Origin: Chrysophaeum taylorii | Taxonomy: Eukaryota; Sar; Pelagophyceae; Pelagomonadales; Pelagomonadaceae | DNA: 64,000 nt | Direction of reading: 5' to 3' | NCBI GenBank assembly: GCA_029834535.1 | Contig: JAQMWT010000157.1 | Coordinates: 1 to 64,000 of the forward strand | Shown here: positions 50,574 through 59,835 of the stretch, one piece after another | Layout of the letters: each line of letters begins with the position of its first letter | Numbering within the stretch: position 1 is the first letter of the stretch | Notes under the pieces: model-generated | Databases searched by the model: none | Told to the model about the DNA's origin: nothing | Seen by the model: the letters and a program-made list of their open reading frames with translations, nothing else | Program-made: the position numbers and the translations under genes

Positions 50574-52379
50574 ATGGGAACGCTGTTTATTGACCCAGAT
50601 GATTTGCCGAACACGGCGTTGGGTGACTTGCAACTGCTGCAGCTGTTTCTGGCGTACGCTTACCTGTTGTACATCGGGTGCCAACTTATCTCGGACGGCG
50701 CGGAGCTCCTGATGCTCACGCCGTACTCAAAGTTGGTCGGGAGCTGCATTCTCCCCGTGCTGGGCGCGGTGCCCGACGGGGCGATCGTTTTGTTCTCGGG
50801 GCTCGGCCCCAACGCGCAGTCGAGCCTCGACATCGGCGTCGGCGCGCTCGCGGGGTCGACGGTCATGCTCGTCACGATTCCGTGGGCGCTAGCTATTTAC
50901 GGCGGTCGCGTTAACCTCGACGACCGCGGCATCCCCAAGTACGCCGTGCCGCGCGGCATGCCGCGGCTCTCGCCGCCCGAGAACTATTGGAACTCGGGGG
51001 TTACGGTCGCCTCGGGCTACGCGGTCGTCCTGACGATGGCGTTGTGGATGCTCGCGACGGCGACGCCGTACCTGATCGTCGAGATCGGAGCGCTGGTCGC
51101 CGAACAAAAGAACGGCGGCATCACCAACCAGCAGGACGTCGACGACGACAAGGCCGAGACCCTGGCCCTCGAAGAATCCCCGGCAGCCCTCGTCGCGCTC
51201 CTCGTCACCGTCTTCTGGTTCGTCGCGTACCTGTGCTACCAGTACCGGTGCGCCTACGGCGAGAACACGACGACGCTCGAGGAGCGACAGCGCGCGGCGA
51301 CGGTCAACACGGTCAACAAGGCGGGCGTCGGCCTCGTCGCGGCGATCCGCCCCGTGCTCGCGGCGCACAGCAAGCGCGCGCCGCCGGTCGCGACGCTCTC
51401 CTTTGACGCCGAGAGCGTGCCGCTCACGGGCGGCGGCGGCGCCGCCGCCAGCACCCCCACCGAGGACGCCATGCTCAAGTCGATCCTGACGCCCTTCTTC
51501 CGCCGGTACGACGTCGACAAAACGGGCACCCTCAGCATCTCCGAGCTTGGCCGCGTCTTCGCCGACATGAACGAAAACAAGAGCGCCACCGACCTCCGGT
51601 CGCTCTTCGAGGAGTACGACCGAGACAAGAGCGGGCAGCTTTCTTTCGAAGAGTTCGTGCTCGGCATGAAGAAGTACGTCGCCGCAAAAGACCCCAACTA
51701 CTCGGAGGCCGAAGAACACAAGCGCCGGAAGAGCGGGAAGGCCGCCGAAAAGCAGCCGGTCGTCGTCGCGAGCCCGATGGTCGCAGGCAAGGCGGGACTG
51801 ATACCCGAGCCCGAGGACGACAACGAGGACGAGGAGGAAGAGGAAATGCCCGAAGAGTTTGCCGCGCAAAAATTCCATTCGGTCGACGAGCAGCAGCGTG
51901 CCATCAAGCGATCGGCCCTCACCAAGTGCGTCCTCGGCACGGCGGTCGTCTTGTGCTTCTCGGACCCTATCACCGACGTCCTCGATGAGGTCGGCGACCG
52001 TACCGGCATCTCGGCCTTTTACATCGGCTTTGTCGTCGCGCCTCTCATCACCAACGGCTCGGAGCTCCTCGCCTCGTACACGTTTGCCTTGAAGAAAACA
52101 TCCAAGTCCATGGTCGTCGCCTACGAGCAACTTCTTGGCGCCGCCATCATGAACAACACCTACTGCCTCGCTATCTTCTTGATGCTCATCTACGCCCAAA
52201 ACTTGTATTGGAACTATACGGCCGAGGTCCTCTCCATCGTCTTCGCCGAGATCGTCGTATTTTTTATCGTCACGACCTTTAAGGTACACACCCTCAAGAC
52301 GGCCGTCGCCGTTCTCTCCCTCTACCCGCTCACCGTCGTCATCGTCTACGTCCTCGAAAACTTCGTTGGCCTTTCCTAA
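50574..52379 (+). CDS. EF-hand cation/Ca2+ exchanger (CaCA superfamily, NCL-like)
   Basis: A 601-aa frame from ATG 50574. N-terminal and C-terminal halves each hold about five membrane spans with the alpha repeats: GAELLMLTP...LPVLGAVPDGAIVL in the first, and PLITNGSELLASYTFALKK...LGAAIMNNTYCLA in the second. The central cytosolic loop contains two EF-hands, YDVDKTGTLSISE (about residue 313) and YDRDKSGQLSFEE (about 350), then an acidic stretch. This matches plant NCL/EF-hand exchangers that move Ca2+ or Na+ against H+ across the vacuole or plasma membrane and are gated by Ca2+. There are no introns and no presequence. Confidence 0.92.
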   Translation: MGTLFIDPDDLPNTALGDLQLLQLFLAYAYLLYIGCQLISDGAELLMLTPYSKLVGSCILPVLGAVPDGAIVLFSGLGPNAQSSLDIGVGALAGSTVMLVTIPWALAIYGGRVNLDDRGIPKYAVPRGMPRLSPPENYWNSGVTVASGYAVVLTMALWMLATATPYLIVEIGALVAEQKNGGITNQQDVDDDKAETLALEESPAALVALLVTVFWFVAYLCYQYRCAYGENTTTLEERQRAATVNTVNKAGVGLVAAIRPVLAAHSKRAPPVATLSFDAESVPLTGGGGAAASTPTEDAMLKSILTPFFRRYDVDKTGTLSISELGRVFADMNENKSATDLRSLFEEYDRDKSGQLSFEEFVLGMKKYVAAKDPNYSEAEEHKRRKSGKAAEKQPVVVASPMVAGKAGLIPEPEDDNEDEEEEEMPEEFAAQKFHSVDEQQRAIKRSALTKCVLGTAVVLCFSDPITDVLDEVGDRTGISAFYIGFVVAPLITNGSELLASYTFALKKTSKSMVVAYEQLLGAAIMNNTYCLAIFLMLIYAQNLYWNYTAEVLSIVFAEIVVFFIVTTFKVHTLKTAVAVLSLYPLTVVIVYVLENFVGLS

Positions 52380-52885
52380 AAAGAAACCAAATCCACACGT
52401 GAGTGATGACGACCCTTCTTCCTACGAAATGCCAATTGCCAACGAAGATGATTAAGAATTCGACAAGCCAGCCTGCCAGCCAGCCGCCTCCGTTGCCGTG
52501 TTGGTCGTCGCCGCGGTCTACTTCAAGACGACCCATGCCCCCTCAAGAGACGATCGGACACCTCACTGTGGTGCACAGTCAGTCAGTCAGTCAGTCAGTG
52601 GCACTATCTTCCTCCCCTTTCTGCGTGGGTTCGCTCGATGCCTACCTCCCCCCACTATAAATCGCATAAATTTATTAACATAAATCGACACGGTGCTTTT
52701 GTTTTGCGATCATCACTGCCTGTGAATCGGAGTAAGAAGAAGGAGGTTAAACAACTAGCCACAGCGAGCTAGTTGTATCCCCTCTCTGCCGGAATTCGAG
52801 AGAAAGGAAGGAACGGATCCATCCCCAAAAAATATTGTGCGCAAGAAGAGAGAGAGAGAGAGAGAGAGAGACCCGCCCTCGCCCG
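52380..52885. other. intergenic with simple repeats
   Basis: Contains a GTCA tetranucleotide run (about 52576-52601), a CAGC-type run near 52470 and a GA dinucleotide run (52848-52871). No gene is recognised. It holds the 3' ends of two convergent genes. Confidence 0.6.
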
Positions 52886-54379
52886 CTAAGCAGAAGCGCC
52901 GCCGCCATGGTCGTCGTCGTCGTCGTCGTCGGGAAGCTGTTTCTTCGCCGCGAGGGCAAGCCAGTCCGAGGTGAAGGCGAGCGTCGGGGCCTCGTCGGTG
53001 CGGTTGTAGGTGTGGCCTCCAAAGCAGTCGCGCTGCGCCTGGGTGAGGGCGGCGGAGAGGAGGCGCGGGGAGCGGAGGGCGTCGTAGTACGCGAGGGAGT
53101 TGGCCATGGCCGGGACGGGGACGCCGTTGGTGATCGCGGCGGAAACGAGCGCGCGCCAACCGAGGTGGCGAGCCTCGAGGATGGCAGCGATCTCTGGCGC
53201 CAGGAGGAGGTTGTCAAAGTCGGGGTCGTTTGCAACGGCGGCGTGGAAGTCGACGAGGAGGTTGGCGCGGATGATGCAGCCGCCGCGCCAGCCCTCGAGG
53301 ACGTCGGCGAGTCGGAGGTCCCAGCCGTGCTTCGTCGCGGCAGCCTCGAGAAGCGCGAGGCCTTGAGCGTACGAGCATATTTTGGAACAGACGAGAGCGT
53401 CCTCGAGCTGGATGTCGGTGAAGGATGGGGCCGTCTTGGGTGTCCCCAAAATCTCGCTCGCCTTGAGCCTGAGGTCCTTGAGGGAAGAGACGTAGCGCGC
53501 CTCGAGCGCCGCGGAGACGGTGGGCGCCGGGACGCCGAGGTCTGCGGCGTCCTTGACGGTCCACTTGCCCGTGCCCTTCGAGCCCGTGCGGTCGAGGACG
53601 CGGTCGACAAGGGGGGATCCGTCGTCGTCGTCTTCAACAACCAAGATCTTGGCGGTAATCTCGATCAGAAAGCTCCGAAGCGGATGGTCTACGGCGTTCC
53701 AGCGGCGGAAGAGAGCGGAAATATTTTCGTTCGAGCGGCCGCTCGCGCGCAGCAAAGCGTAAGCCTCGCCGATCAGCTGCATGTCGCCGTACTCGATCCC
53801 GTTGTGCACCATCTTGACGTAGTTCCCGGCGCCGCCCTTGCCGCAATAAGAGACGCAAGGCTTGCCGTCGGTCGGCGCCTTGGCCGCGATCGAAACGAGC
53901 GGACCAGAGACGAGGTCCCAGGCGTCGCGGGGGCCGCCTACCATGAGCGCCGGTCCGTGCCGCGCCCCCTCGGCACCCCCCGAAATCCCGCACCCCATGT
54001 AGTGAATCCCCTTGGCTGCGAGCTCGCGCTCGCGACGTTCCGTATTCTCGTACCATTCGTTTCCGCCGTCCACGACGACGTCCCCCGGCTCGAGGAGCTC
54101 GCCGAGGTCGCGCAGGCACGCGTCCACGGGGGGTCCCGCGGGCACCAGGAGCACGATGCGCCGGGGCACGGCGAGCGCCCCCACAAACCTCCCGAGCTCC
54201 GAGTAGCTCGCGAACAACTCGGCGAGGCCCTCGGTCGCCGCCCGAGCCTCGGTCGCCGCGCCCTTTTCTGCCGACAAATCGAACCCCGCGACCACCTCCC
54301 GCGTCTTCTCCGCCAGGTTCAGCGACAGGCTCGACCCCATCACCCCCAGCCCGACGACCCCGATCGACGCCGCCGCCAT
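52886..54379 (-). CDS. 6-phosphogluconate dehydrogenase, decarboxylating
   Basis: A 497-aa frame from ATG 54379. Motifs: nucleotide-binding GVVGLGVMGSSLSLNLAEK at 7-25, DGGNEWYENTERRE at 104-117, GCGISGGAEGARHGPALMVGG at 129-149 (catalytic loop), KMVHNGIEYGDMQLIGE at about 188-204 (catalytic Lys and Asn-Glu) and GSKGTGKWTVKDA at about 265-277. A C-terminal DCFGGHTYNRTDE follows. The enzyme makes ribulose 5-phosphate and NADPH in the oxidative pentose phosphate pathway. No presequence is present, so it is probably cytosolic. The tail has an Asp run. Confidence 0.97.
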   Translation of the reverse strand: MAAASIGVVGLGVMGSSLSLNLAEKTREVVAGFDLSAEKGAATEARAATEGLAELFASYSELGRFVGALAVPRRIVLLVPAGPPVDACLRDLGELLEPGDVVVDGGNEWYENTERRERELAAKGIHYMGCGISGGAEGARHGPALMVGGPRDAWDLVSGPLVSIAAKAPTDGKPCVSYCGKGGAGNYVKMVHNGIEYGDMQLIGEAYALLRASGRSNENISALFRRWNAVDHPLRSFLIEITAKILVVEDDDDGSPLVDRVLDRTGSKGTGKWTVKDAADLGVPAPTVSAALEARYVSSLKDLRLKASEILGTPKTAPSFTDIQLEDALVCSKICSYAQGLALLEAAATKHGWDLRLADVLEGWRGGCIIRANLLVDFHAAVANDPDFDNLLLAPEIAAILEARHLGWRALVSAAITNGVPVPAMANSLAYYDALRSPRLLSAALTQAQRDCFGGHTYNRTDEAPTLAFTSDWLALAAKKQLPDDDDDDDHGGGASA

Positions 54380-54447
54380 GAAGAAAAGAAATTATTCAAA
54401 AAGAATCTTTATTATAAAAGCGAAGCGGCGCGGCGCCTTGTATATAT

Positions 54448-55902
54448 TTATGATTCAGGTTTTGCCACCGGCACCGCCATGAGGGGGAGGATGTCCTTGT
54501 CCATTTCGCGGAGGGCGTCCTTGATCTCGCGGTCGATGTTGTCGAGGTCCTGGCGGAGGACGGTGAGCATGTTGATGACATCGGTTGTGTTCTTTTTCAT
54601 TCGACGGAGGCGGTCGATTGAAGCGAGGACCTCGGCCGCGCGCTTCGAGATGGCCTCGGCGCGGTGCTGGGCGTCGGCGGCGATGCGGTTGGCTTCGGCC
54701 TGGCCGTCGATGCTGTCGGCAGTGCGGTTGGCGCGGCGATGGAGACTCTTTGCGACCGCCGAAGCGCGGAGCATGCGGTAGGCGCAGGCGAGGGCGACGT
54801 CGCCGTAGTCGAGGTCGGGCTCGAAGGCGACGAGAACGAGGTCGTCCTTGAGGTTGGTGTACCAGGAGAGGCGCTTGGGGAGTTTCTCGGGCCGCACGAC
54901 GGCGAGGCCGACGTCGGCGCCCCGCCTCGCCATCGCGTCGCGGACCTGCTTCTCGAGGGAGGTCGCGCCGCTGAGCGCGAAAGCGCCCGACTTGACCTCG
55001 ACGACCATATTGGTCGCTGCGTCGATCTCGACGAGAATGTCGCCAACCTTGGCGAGCGATCCCGGCGCGCGTTCGACGCTCGTGTCGCGGACGCCGTCGC
55101 CGAACGACGACGCGAGTCGCCGGAGCGCGTCCCCGACCTCCGCCTCGAAGTCGCGGCCTTTGACGTTCGCTTCTCGGGGCGCCGCTTCGATCCCGGCTGC
55201 CGCCACCAAGGCACGCAACTCCTGCTTGAGCTCGGCCGCGAAGGTCGCCTGCGCCTTCTCCAATTCGACGCGGAGCCGGGTCGCCTCGTTCCGCGAGGCC
55301 CGCAGAAAGTGCGCGAGGGGCGACGCGTCGTCCGACGCGTCGACGGTCTTCCGCATCGCGTCGACGGCCGTGTCGACAGACTCGGTAACGGCCTTGGCGG
55401 TAGCGGCGGGAATGGACGTCGAAATTCGCGGGTCGGTCAGCTCGGCCCGGAGCCTCTGGACCTGCGATTCGAGGGCGCCGCGGTCCCCGAGGTACTTCTC
55501 GAGCGTAGCGCTCTGGCGCGCCTCGGTTTCCGAGGATGATCGGCTCAGCTTCTCGCGGACGGAAGCATCCCAAGCCTCGAGTCGGCGCAACAACGAATCG
55601 AATTCGCTCGCGACGCGCGTCGCCTCGGAGGACGCCGACGCGCGCTCCATCACCCCCAAACCCACGCTCAGCGCGTCCACGAGGTACTGCCGCACGCGCT
55701 CGCGATCCTCCTCAGACTCGGCCGCCTTTCCATTGAGGACGCTCCTTTCGGCTCGACTCACCATCTCGCACGGTATGTCAACCGTGCACGCCGCTGCTCG
55801 GACCGTGCGGGACAACGCCTCGCCTCGGACGACGACACGGTTTCCCTGGTGGAGGACCCCGCGCGCCGACCCCACGACCAGCAACGTCCGCAGCCGCATC
55901 AT
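54448..55902 (-). CDS. RmuC-related / PD-(D/E)XK nuclease-fold coiled-coil protein
   Basis: A 484-aa frame from ATG 55902. The N-terminal 240 residues are mostly coiled coil. A domain at about 245-370 begins KGRDFEAEVGDALRRLA and continues AKVGDILVEI..NMVVEVKSGAF, which fits the E...GD...(E)xK core of PD-(D/E)XK nucleases as in bacterial RmuC/DUF2130 proteins. The C-terminal part is again helical with heptads. RmuC-type proteins in bacteria influence DNA recombination. In a eukaryote this is unusual and could be of organellar or bacterial origin; the first 30 residues (MMRLRTLLVVGSARGVLHQ) could be a targeting peptide. The nuclease fold is inferred from the motif only. Confidence 0.65.
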   Translation of the reverse strand: MMRLRTLLVVGSARGVLHQGNRVVVRGEALSRTVRAAACTVDIPCEMVSRAERSVLNGKAAESEEDRERVRQYLVDALSVGLGVMERASASSEATRVASEFDSLLRRLEAWDASVREKLSRSSSETEARQSATLEKYLGDRGALESQVQRLRAELTDPRISTSIPAATAKAVTESVDTAVDAMRKTVDASDDASPLAHFLRASRNEATRLRVELEKAQATFAAELKQELRALVAAAGIEAAPREANVKGRDFEAEVGDALRRLASSFGDGVRDTSVERAPGSLAKVGDILVEIDAATNMVVEVKSGAFALSGATSLEKQVRDAMARRGADVGLAVVRPEKLPKRLSWYTNLKDDLVLVAFEPDLDYGDVALACAYRMLRASAVAKSLHRRANRTADSIDGQAEANRIAADAQHRAEAISKRAAEVLASIDRLRRMKKNTTDVINMLTVLRQDLDNIDREIKDALREMDKDILPLMAVPVAKPES

Positions 55903-55947
55903 CGATCCTTGGATGGATATCCTTCGCGACGGCGGCGCATATCCTAC

Positions 55948-57963
55948 CTACCTACCCCTAAGAAGAAAGGTGTAGTTCCTCCGGTCTCGAAGGAGCGAGA
56001 CGGCGAGCCGCACCTTGCAGCGCGCGGCGGTACCGTTTTTAATCCTCCCCGAGGTGGTGGTGGTGGTGTCGTCGTCATAGTCGTTCCTGCTGACGAGGCA
56101 AGGCCGTTCGCAGGGCGCGTCGTCGTTGTCCGCACCAAAGTGGTGGTGGCGGCGAAGATGTTCGGCGAAGGCTGCCTCCGAGTAGAACCGCCGGTTCTGG
56201 ATGGACTTGGCGTGGTGATTGAAGTCGGTCATCATGCTGTCGCGAAAGCCGCGGAAGACGCGGAGGAAGACGTCGCCGCGGGCGTAGAAGAATTTGTCCG
56301 AGTGGCAATAGACTAGGCCCGCTTCGGGCCGAAGGTCGGCGTAACGAAACGACGACAAATCTTCTTCTTCTTCTTCGCCAACGCGTCGAAGATCGACATC
56401 GGTCCGCGCGCGCACGACGATGTCCTGGGCGCCGATTTCCCACGTGCGCATCGCGAGGTCGAGAAGGCCCCATTGAACGGCCCCCGGATAGGCGACCGCG
56501 ACCCGCACGCCGCGGACGATCGAAGCTTTGCAGCCGCTCGACGCGCTTTTGTTTTCGAGAGTGTCGCACAGGCTGCTGAACCACGCCGCCGACACGACGG
56601 CCGTGTCCTTGCCGGCGACGACGGCGCGGTCGACGAACTCGGGCTCGTCGACGAACGCGATTCTCGCGCCGAGCCGCTCGGCGAGCCGCGCGTACCTCGC
56701 GTACGTGACCACGTAGACGTCTGCGCCGCGGCACGAGGCCCGCACCCTCTCGAAGTGCGCCTCGTCGCGAAGCCGGAGCTCCCCGGCGAAGATCACGCGC
56801 GTTCTCGGCGGGCGGAGGCGATCGACGAGCGCCGCGTATCGACAGAGCGGCCGCCCGTTCCCTTCTTCTTTTTCGTAGCAGCGTTCGCAAAGCGCCCGCT
56901 CATCGGCGGCGGCGGCGCAGCCCGGCGGCTTTTGGCGCGCGCGCCGCTCGTCGTCGCGCGACGCGGGCACGCTCGCGTGCTGAACGGAGAAGTATACCGT
57001 GTCGTTCGCGACCACGAGGTCGTCGACGACGTGGTGGACCGTGCGCCATGCGCGTCGCAGGGTCGACGGCACGGCCAACGCTGGTTTCGACCAGCGCACG
57101 CCGTCGCGCGATGACGTCAGGAAGACGCCGGCCGCGCCGCGAACGACGCCCGGGAACGCGCCGAGCAACACGTCGTCGTGAGCGACCGCCACCAAGTAGT
57201 ACAGGTTGTTGTCGGCGCGATTTGGGTCGACGCCGTCGAACGCCGTGCTCCGGAAGCGACCGTCGGAGAAGGAGAAGACCTGGACGTGGCGACCGCCGCG
57301 CGAACATCGATTTTCGCGCGCGAACGCCATCCCTCGCGCGATCGCGAGCTTGCCGTCGAAAGCGCATTTGTCCGGAAACCTCTCCATGTAACTGACGCGC
57401 TCGGCGCACCCGCTCGCACTCCGGTTCGCCGAGATAGCCAGGCGCCAGCCCTCGCGGCGGACCTCGGCGCCAGACAACAGATCGGCGACGCTCACCTCGT
57501 TGTAGAATATTCCCGCGCCGCCGACGCCGTAGCCCGTGCCAGCGAACACGCCGAGCACGCCGTCGCGCGCGCACGTCCAGGCGGCGTTCTCGGCGCCGCC
57601 GCTCGGGAAGAAGACGTCGTCGAGGATTCGACGACGAGCGTTATTGTTCGCCCGGACCGTCTGGCGCGTGACGAGCTTGCAGTCGCCGCCGTCGCACCGC
57701 AAAAAGTCCGCTCGCGTGAACAGCAGATCTGCGCCGCATTGGACCCGCGTCGCGTACCGTTCGTTGCATCGCAGCACCTGCGCGGCGTCGCCTTCCACGA
57801 CGGGCCGCACCCATGACGCCGCCGCCGGTGGGCACCGCCACGGCTCTTTCTTATTATCCGTAAAATTGCTCTGGTGCTCGGGGGGCGGCTTGGTGCCGAC
57901 GAAGCACCGATCGGTGCCCGTCAACGCCGCGGCAACAAGCACTAATAACAGAAGAACTCGCAT
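55948..57963 (-). CDS. secreted/lumenal glycosyltransferase-like protein, family unknown
   Basis: A 671-aa frame from ATG 57963. Residues 1-16 are a clear signal peptide (MRVLLLLVLVAAALTG). The first 400 residues are Cys-containing and beta-rich, with motifs RDGVLGVFAGTGYG and SSRDGVRWSKPALAV reminiscent of a beta-propeller-like exo-domain. The C-terminal 270 residues contain VRARTDVDLRRV and YCHSDKFFYARGDVFLRVF, a pattern seen in alpha/beta glycosyltransferases of eukaryotic algae (R-x-D with later D-K-F/A-R-G-D). An NHH-rich end follows. It probably acts in ER/Golgi or outside the cell. The family cannot be named. The divergent WH2-type gene begins 75 bp away. Confidence 0.65.
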   Translation of the reverse strand: MRVLLLLVLVAAALTGTDRCFVGTKPPPEHQSNFTDNKKEPWRCPPAAASWVRPVVEGDAAQVLRCNERYATRVQCGADLLFTRADFLRCDGGDCKLVTRQTVRANNNARRRILDDVFFPSGGAENAAWTCARDGVLGVFAGTGYGVGGAGIFYNEVSVADLLSGAEVRREGWRLAISANRSASGCAERVSYMERFPDKCAFDGKLAIARGMAFARENRCSRGGRHVQVFSFSDGRFRSTAFDGVDPNRADNNLYYLVAVAHDDVLLGAFPGVVRGAAGVFLTSSRDGVRWSKPALAVPSTLRRAWRTVHHVVDDLVVANDTVYFSVQHASVPASRDDERRARQKPPGCAAAADERALCERCYEKEEGNGRPLCRYAALVDRLRPPRTRVIFAGELRLRDEAHFERVRASCRGADVYVVTYARYARLAERLGARIAFVDEPEFVDRAVVAGKDTAVVSAAWFSSLCDTLENKSASSGCKASIVRGVRVAVAYPGAVQWGLLDLAMRTWEIGAQDIVVRARTDVDLRRVGEEEEEDLSSFRYADLRPEAGLVYCHSDKFFYARGDVFLRVFRGFRDSMMTDFNHHAKSIQNRRFYSEAAFAEHLRRHHHFGADNDDAPCERPCLVSRNDYDDDTTTTTSGRIKNGTAARCKVRLAVSLLRDRRNYTFLLRGR

Positions 57964-58038
57964 AGACGACACTTCTTGGATAGGGTACCACCACGTGGCC
58001 TGCGTCACGCCCACAACGACCACTGGAGCTCGAGGGAG

Positions 58039-59835
58039 ATGCGTTTCGCCAAGCCGGTGGCCACCGGCGGGCCGCGGAGCTGCGGTCGGCGGCGTGCGAA
58101 GGATCTGCTACGATACGCAGAAATGATGATGCGTCGGGGCCGCGAGGAGAAAGCCAAGGGTCGGCTTACGCAGGCGCTCAAGTTCTTTCGGTTGGCGCAA
58201 CGTCACCAGGAGGCGTGGGTGGAATCGACGAGCGAGCTGCCAGCGAAGGGCCCGGTAGATCCGTTGGAAGTGGCGGACGTGAGGCGTCGTCTCGCGGAGG
58301 AGCTCGGTCCGAGTACGGCTTTAGACGAGCCCGCGTGGCGCGCGAGCGACGAGAGCAGATTTCTACGCGAGTACGCTTATTATTACTGCCGCCGCGGGAC
58401 GAAGCGGCGGTCCCCGACGAGACGCAAAAAGTCTGCGGAACGGCGACCGTGGCGCGCGCCGAGCCGTATGGCGGCGATTCCCGCGACGCCGCCGTCGAGG
58501 CGACGACTCCGCGTCTCCGACCTCGTCGTCGGGGACGCGCGGTCGGACTTGCTCGACGAAATCAGGGAGCCCCGTCCCGCGGAAGGGGCACAGCAGCAAC
58601 AACATCGTCAGAAGGAGGACGTTGCGACGACGGCCGAGATGAAGTCCCTGCTCGCCGAGAAGGATCTGCAAATCTCCATGTTGACGAGACAGCTCGAGGC
58701 CGCGGGATGCGCTGCCATTTCCGAAGTGGTGCCGCTCGAGGAGGCCAAAGCGAGGCTGCAGCGCGCCGTCGAGTCAATGATGGGGGAGGCGACGATGTCC
58801 GAGGCCGAGGCCGAGGCGGAGATCGACAAGTGGGAAAGATTCATCGACAACCACCCCGAGCAGATCTCGGCCCAAAAACGAGCGCACGAGGCCTGGATCG
58901 AGTCGAACGAGCCCGCGTGCCGCGAGGCCCTCGCGCACCAGCTCACATTCGTGCCCGAGGACGTGATATCCCACGGCACATCCAAGGAGAGTCTGCGCCG
59001 CCGGGGCCTCGCCGACGCCGTCGCGACGCGCGTCTTCGACACGCCCGCAATCTGGCTCCTGCGAGCTCCGCCCGCCTATATCTCGCGACTCCACGACGCC
59101 GACCTTCGCGGCAAGTTCGCCTTCCAGGGTCTCGATGCTCTCGAGCTCCGGGCCCTCTGGGCGCACGTGCGCGACGTCGTCTTCGAGAATGACGCCTCCA
59201 AGAAGAAGGCCGCGTGGCGCGACGGCCTCCTCGCCAGGCTCAAGGACTACGCGAAGAAAGACCTCCCGCCCGCCAAGCGACGCCACCCCGCCTACGAAGA
59301 CGACGCCAAAGGTCCCTTTGATCCCAACGCCCCCGTGGTCCCGGTCAAGACGGCCTCGAACGACCGCCGCGACGACGACGACGCGGAAACGACGGTAGTC
59401 GGCGGCGGCGACGACGACGACGACGACGCCTCGTACCAGAGCAACGCCACGCCCTCGCGCCGCTCGTCCGTCGTGTCCCTTGCGAAGGAGCAGCTCCGAA
59501 AAAACTCGGGCTTTAGGGACGACGCGCCGGTGACTCCCCGCGGCGTCTCCCCGGCCCGTCGTGCGTTGGTCGAGCGTCGACGAACGGCCGTATCGCCGCG
59601 GCCCTCCGCCGCCAACCTCATGGCCGAGCTCAAATCTTCGCTCAGGAAACGGTGCGACGCCGGGCCTGAGTCGCCTCCGCAGACCCCGGAGTCGTCGACG
59701 CGTTCCTTCTCTTCTTCTGGCGCGGCCTCTCCGCCTATGGCCGCGACGCCAACCACCAAGCCAGCACTCTTCGCTGGCGAACTCCAGAGGCTCGCGGCCG
59801 CTCGTGCAGCGCGCGCCGCGGCGGCGGCGGCCTGA
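58039..59835 (+). CDS. putative actin-binding protein with C-terminal WH2-like motif
   Basis: A 598-aa frame from ATG 58039 (MRFAKPVATGG). An N-terminal helical segment at about 35-60 (LLRYAEMMMRRGREEKAKG) resembles a short MIT/TPR-like hairpin. A coiled coil lies near 195-240. The central region (about 255-410) contains WERFIDNHPEQISAQKRAH, FVPEDVIS, VFDTPAIWLLRAP and FAFQGLDALELRALWAHVRD, a pattern I take to be a conserved domain of unknown name. The Ser/Pro/Asp-rich tail has a stretch LMAELKSSLRKR (about residue 530-545) fitting the WH2 core (hydrophobic ... LKxxLKK/R). WH2 motifs bind monomeric actin. An Ala run ends the protein. Confidence 0.6.
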   Translation: MRFAKPVATGGPRSCGRRRAKDLLRYAEMMMRRGREEKAKGRLTQALKFFRLAQRHQEAWVESTSELPAKGPVDPLEVADVRRRLAEELGPSTALDEPAWRASDESRFLREYAYYYCRRGTKRRSPTRRKKSAERRPWRAPSRMAAIPATPPSRRRLRVSDLVVGDARSDLLDEIREPRPAEGAQQQQHRQKEDVATTAEMKSLLAEKDLQISMLTRQLEAAGCAAISEVVPLEEAKARLQRAVESMMGEATMSEAEAEAEIDKWERFIDNHPEQISAQKRAHEAWIESNEPACREALAHQLTFVPEDVISHGTSKESLRRRGLADAVATRVFDTPAIWLLRAPPAYISRLHDADLRGKFAFQGLDALELRALWAHVRDVVFENDASKKKAAWRDGLLARLKDYAKKDLPPAKRRHPAYEDDAKGPFDPNAPVVPVKTASNDRRDDDDAETTVVGGGDDDDDDASYQSNATPSRRSSVVSLAKEQLRKNSGFRDDAPVTPRGVSPARRALVERRRTAVSPRPSAANLMAELKSSLRKRCDAGPESPPQTPESSTRSFSSSGAASPPMAATPTTKPALFAGELQRLAAARAARAAAAAA

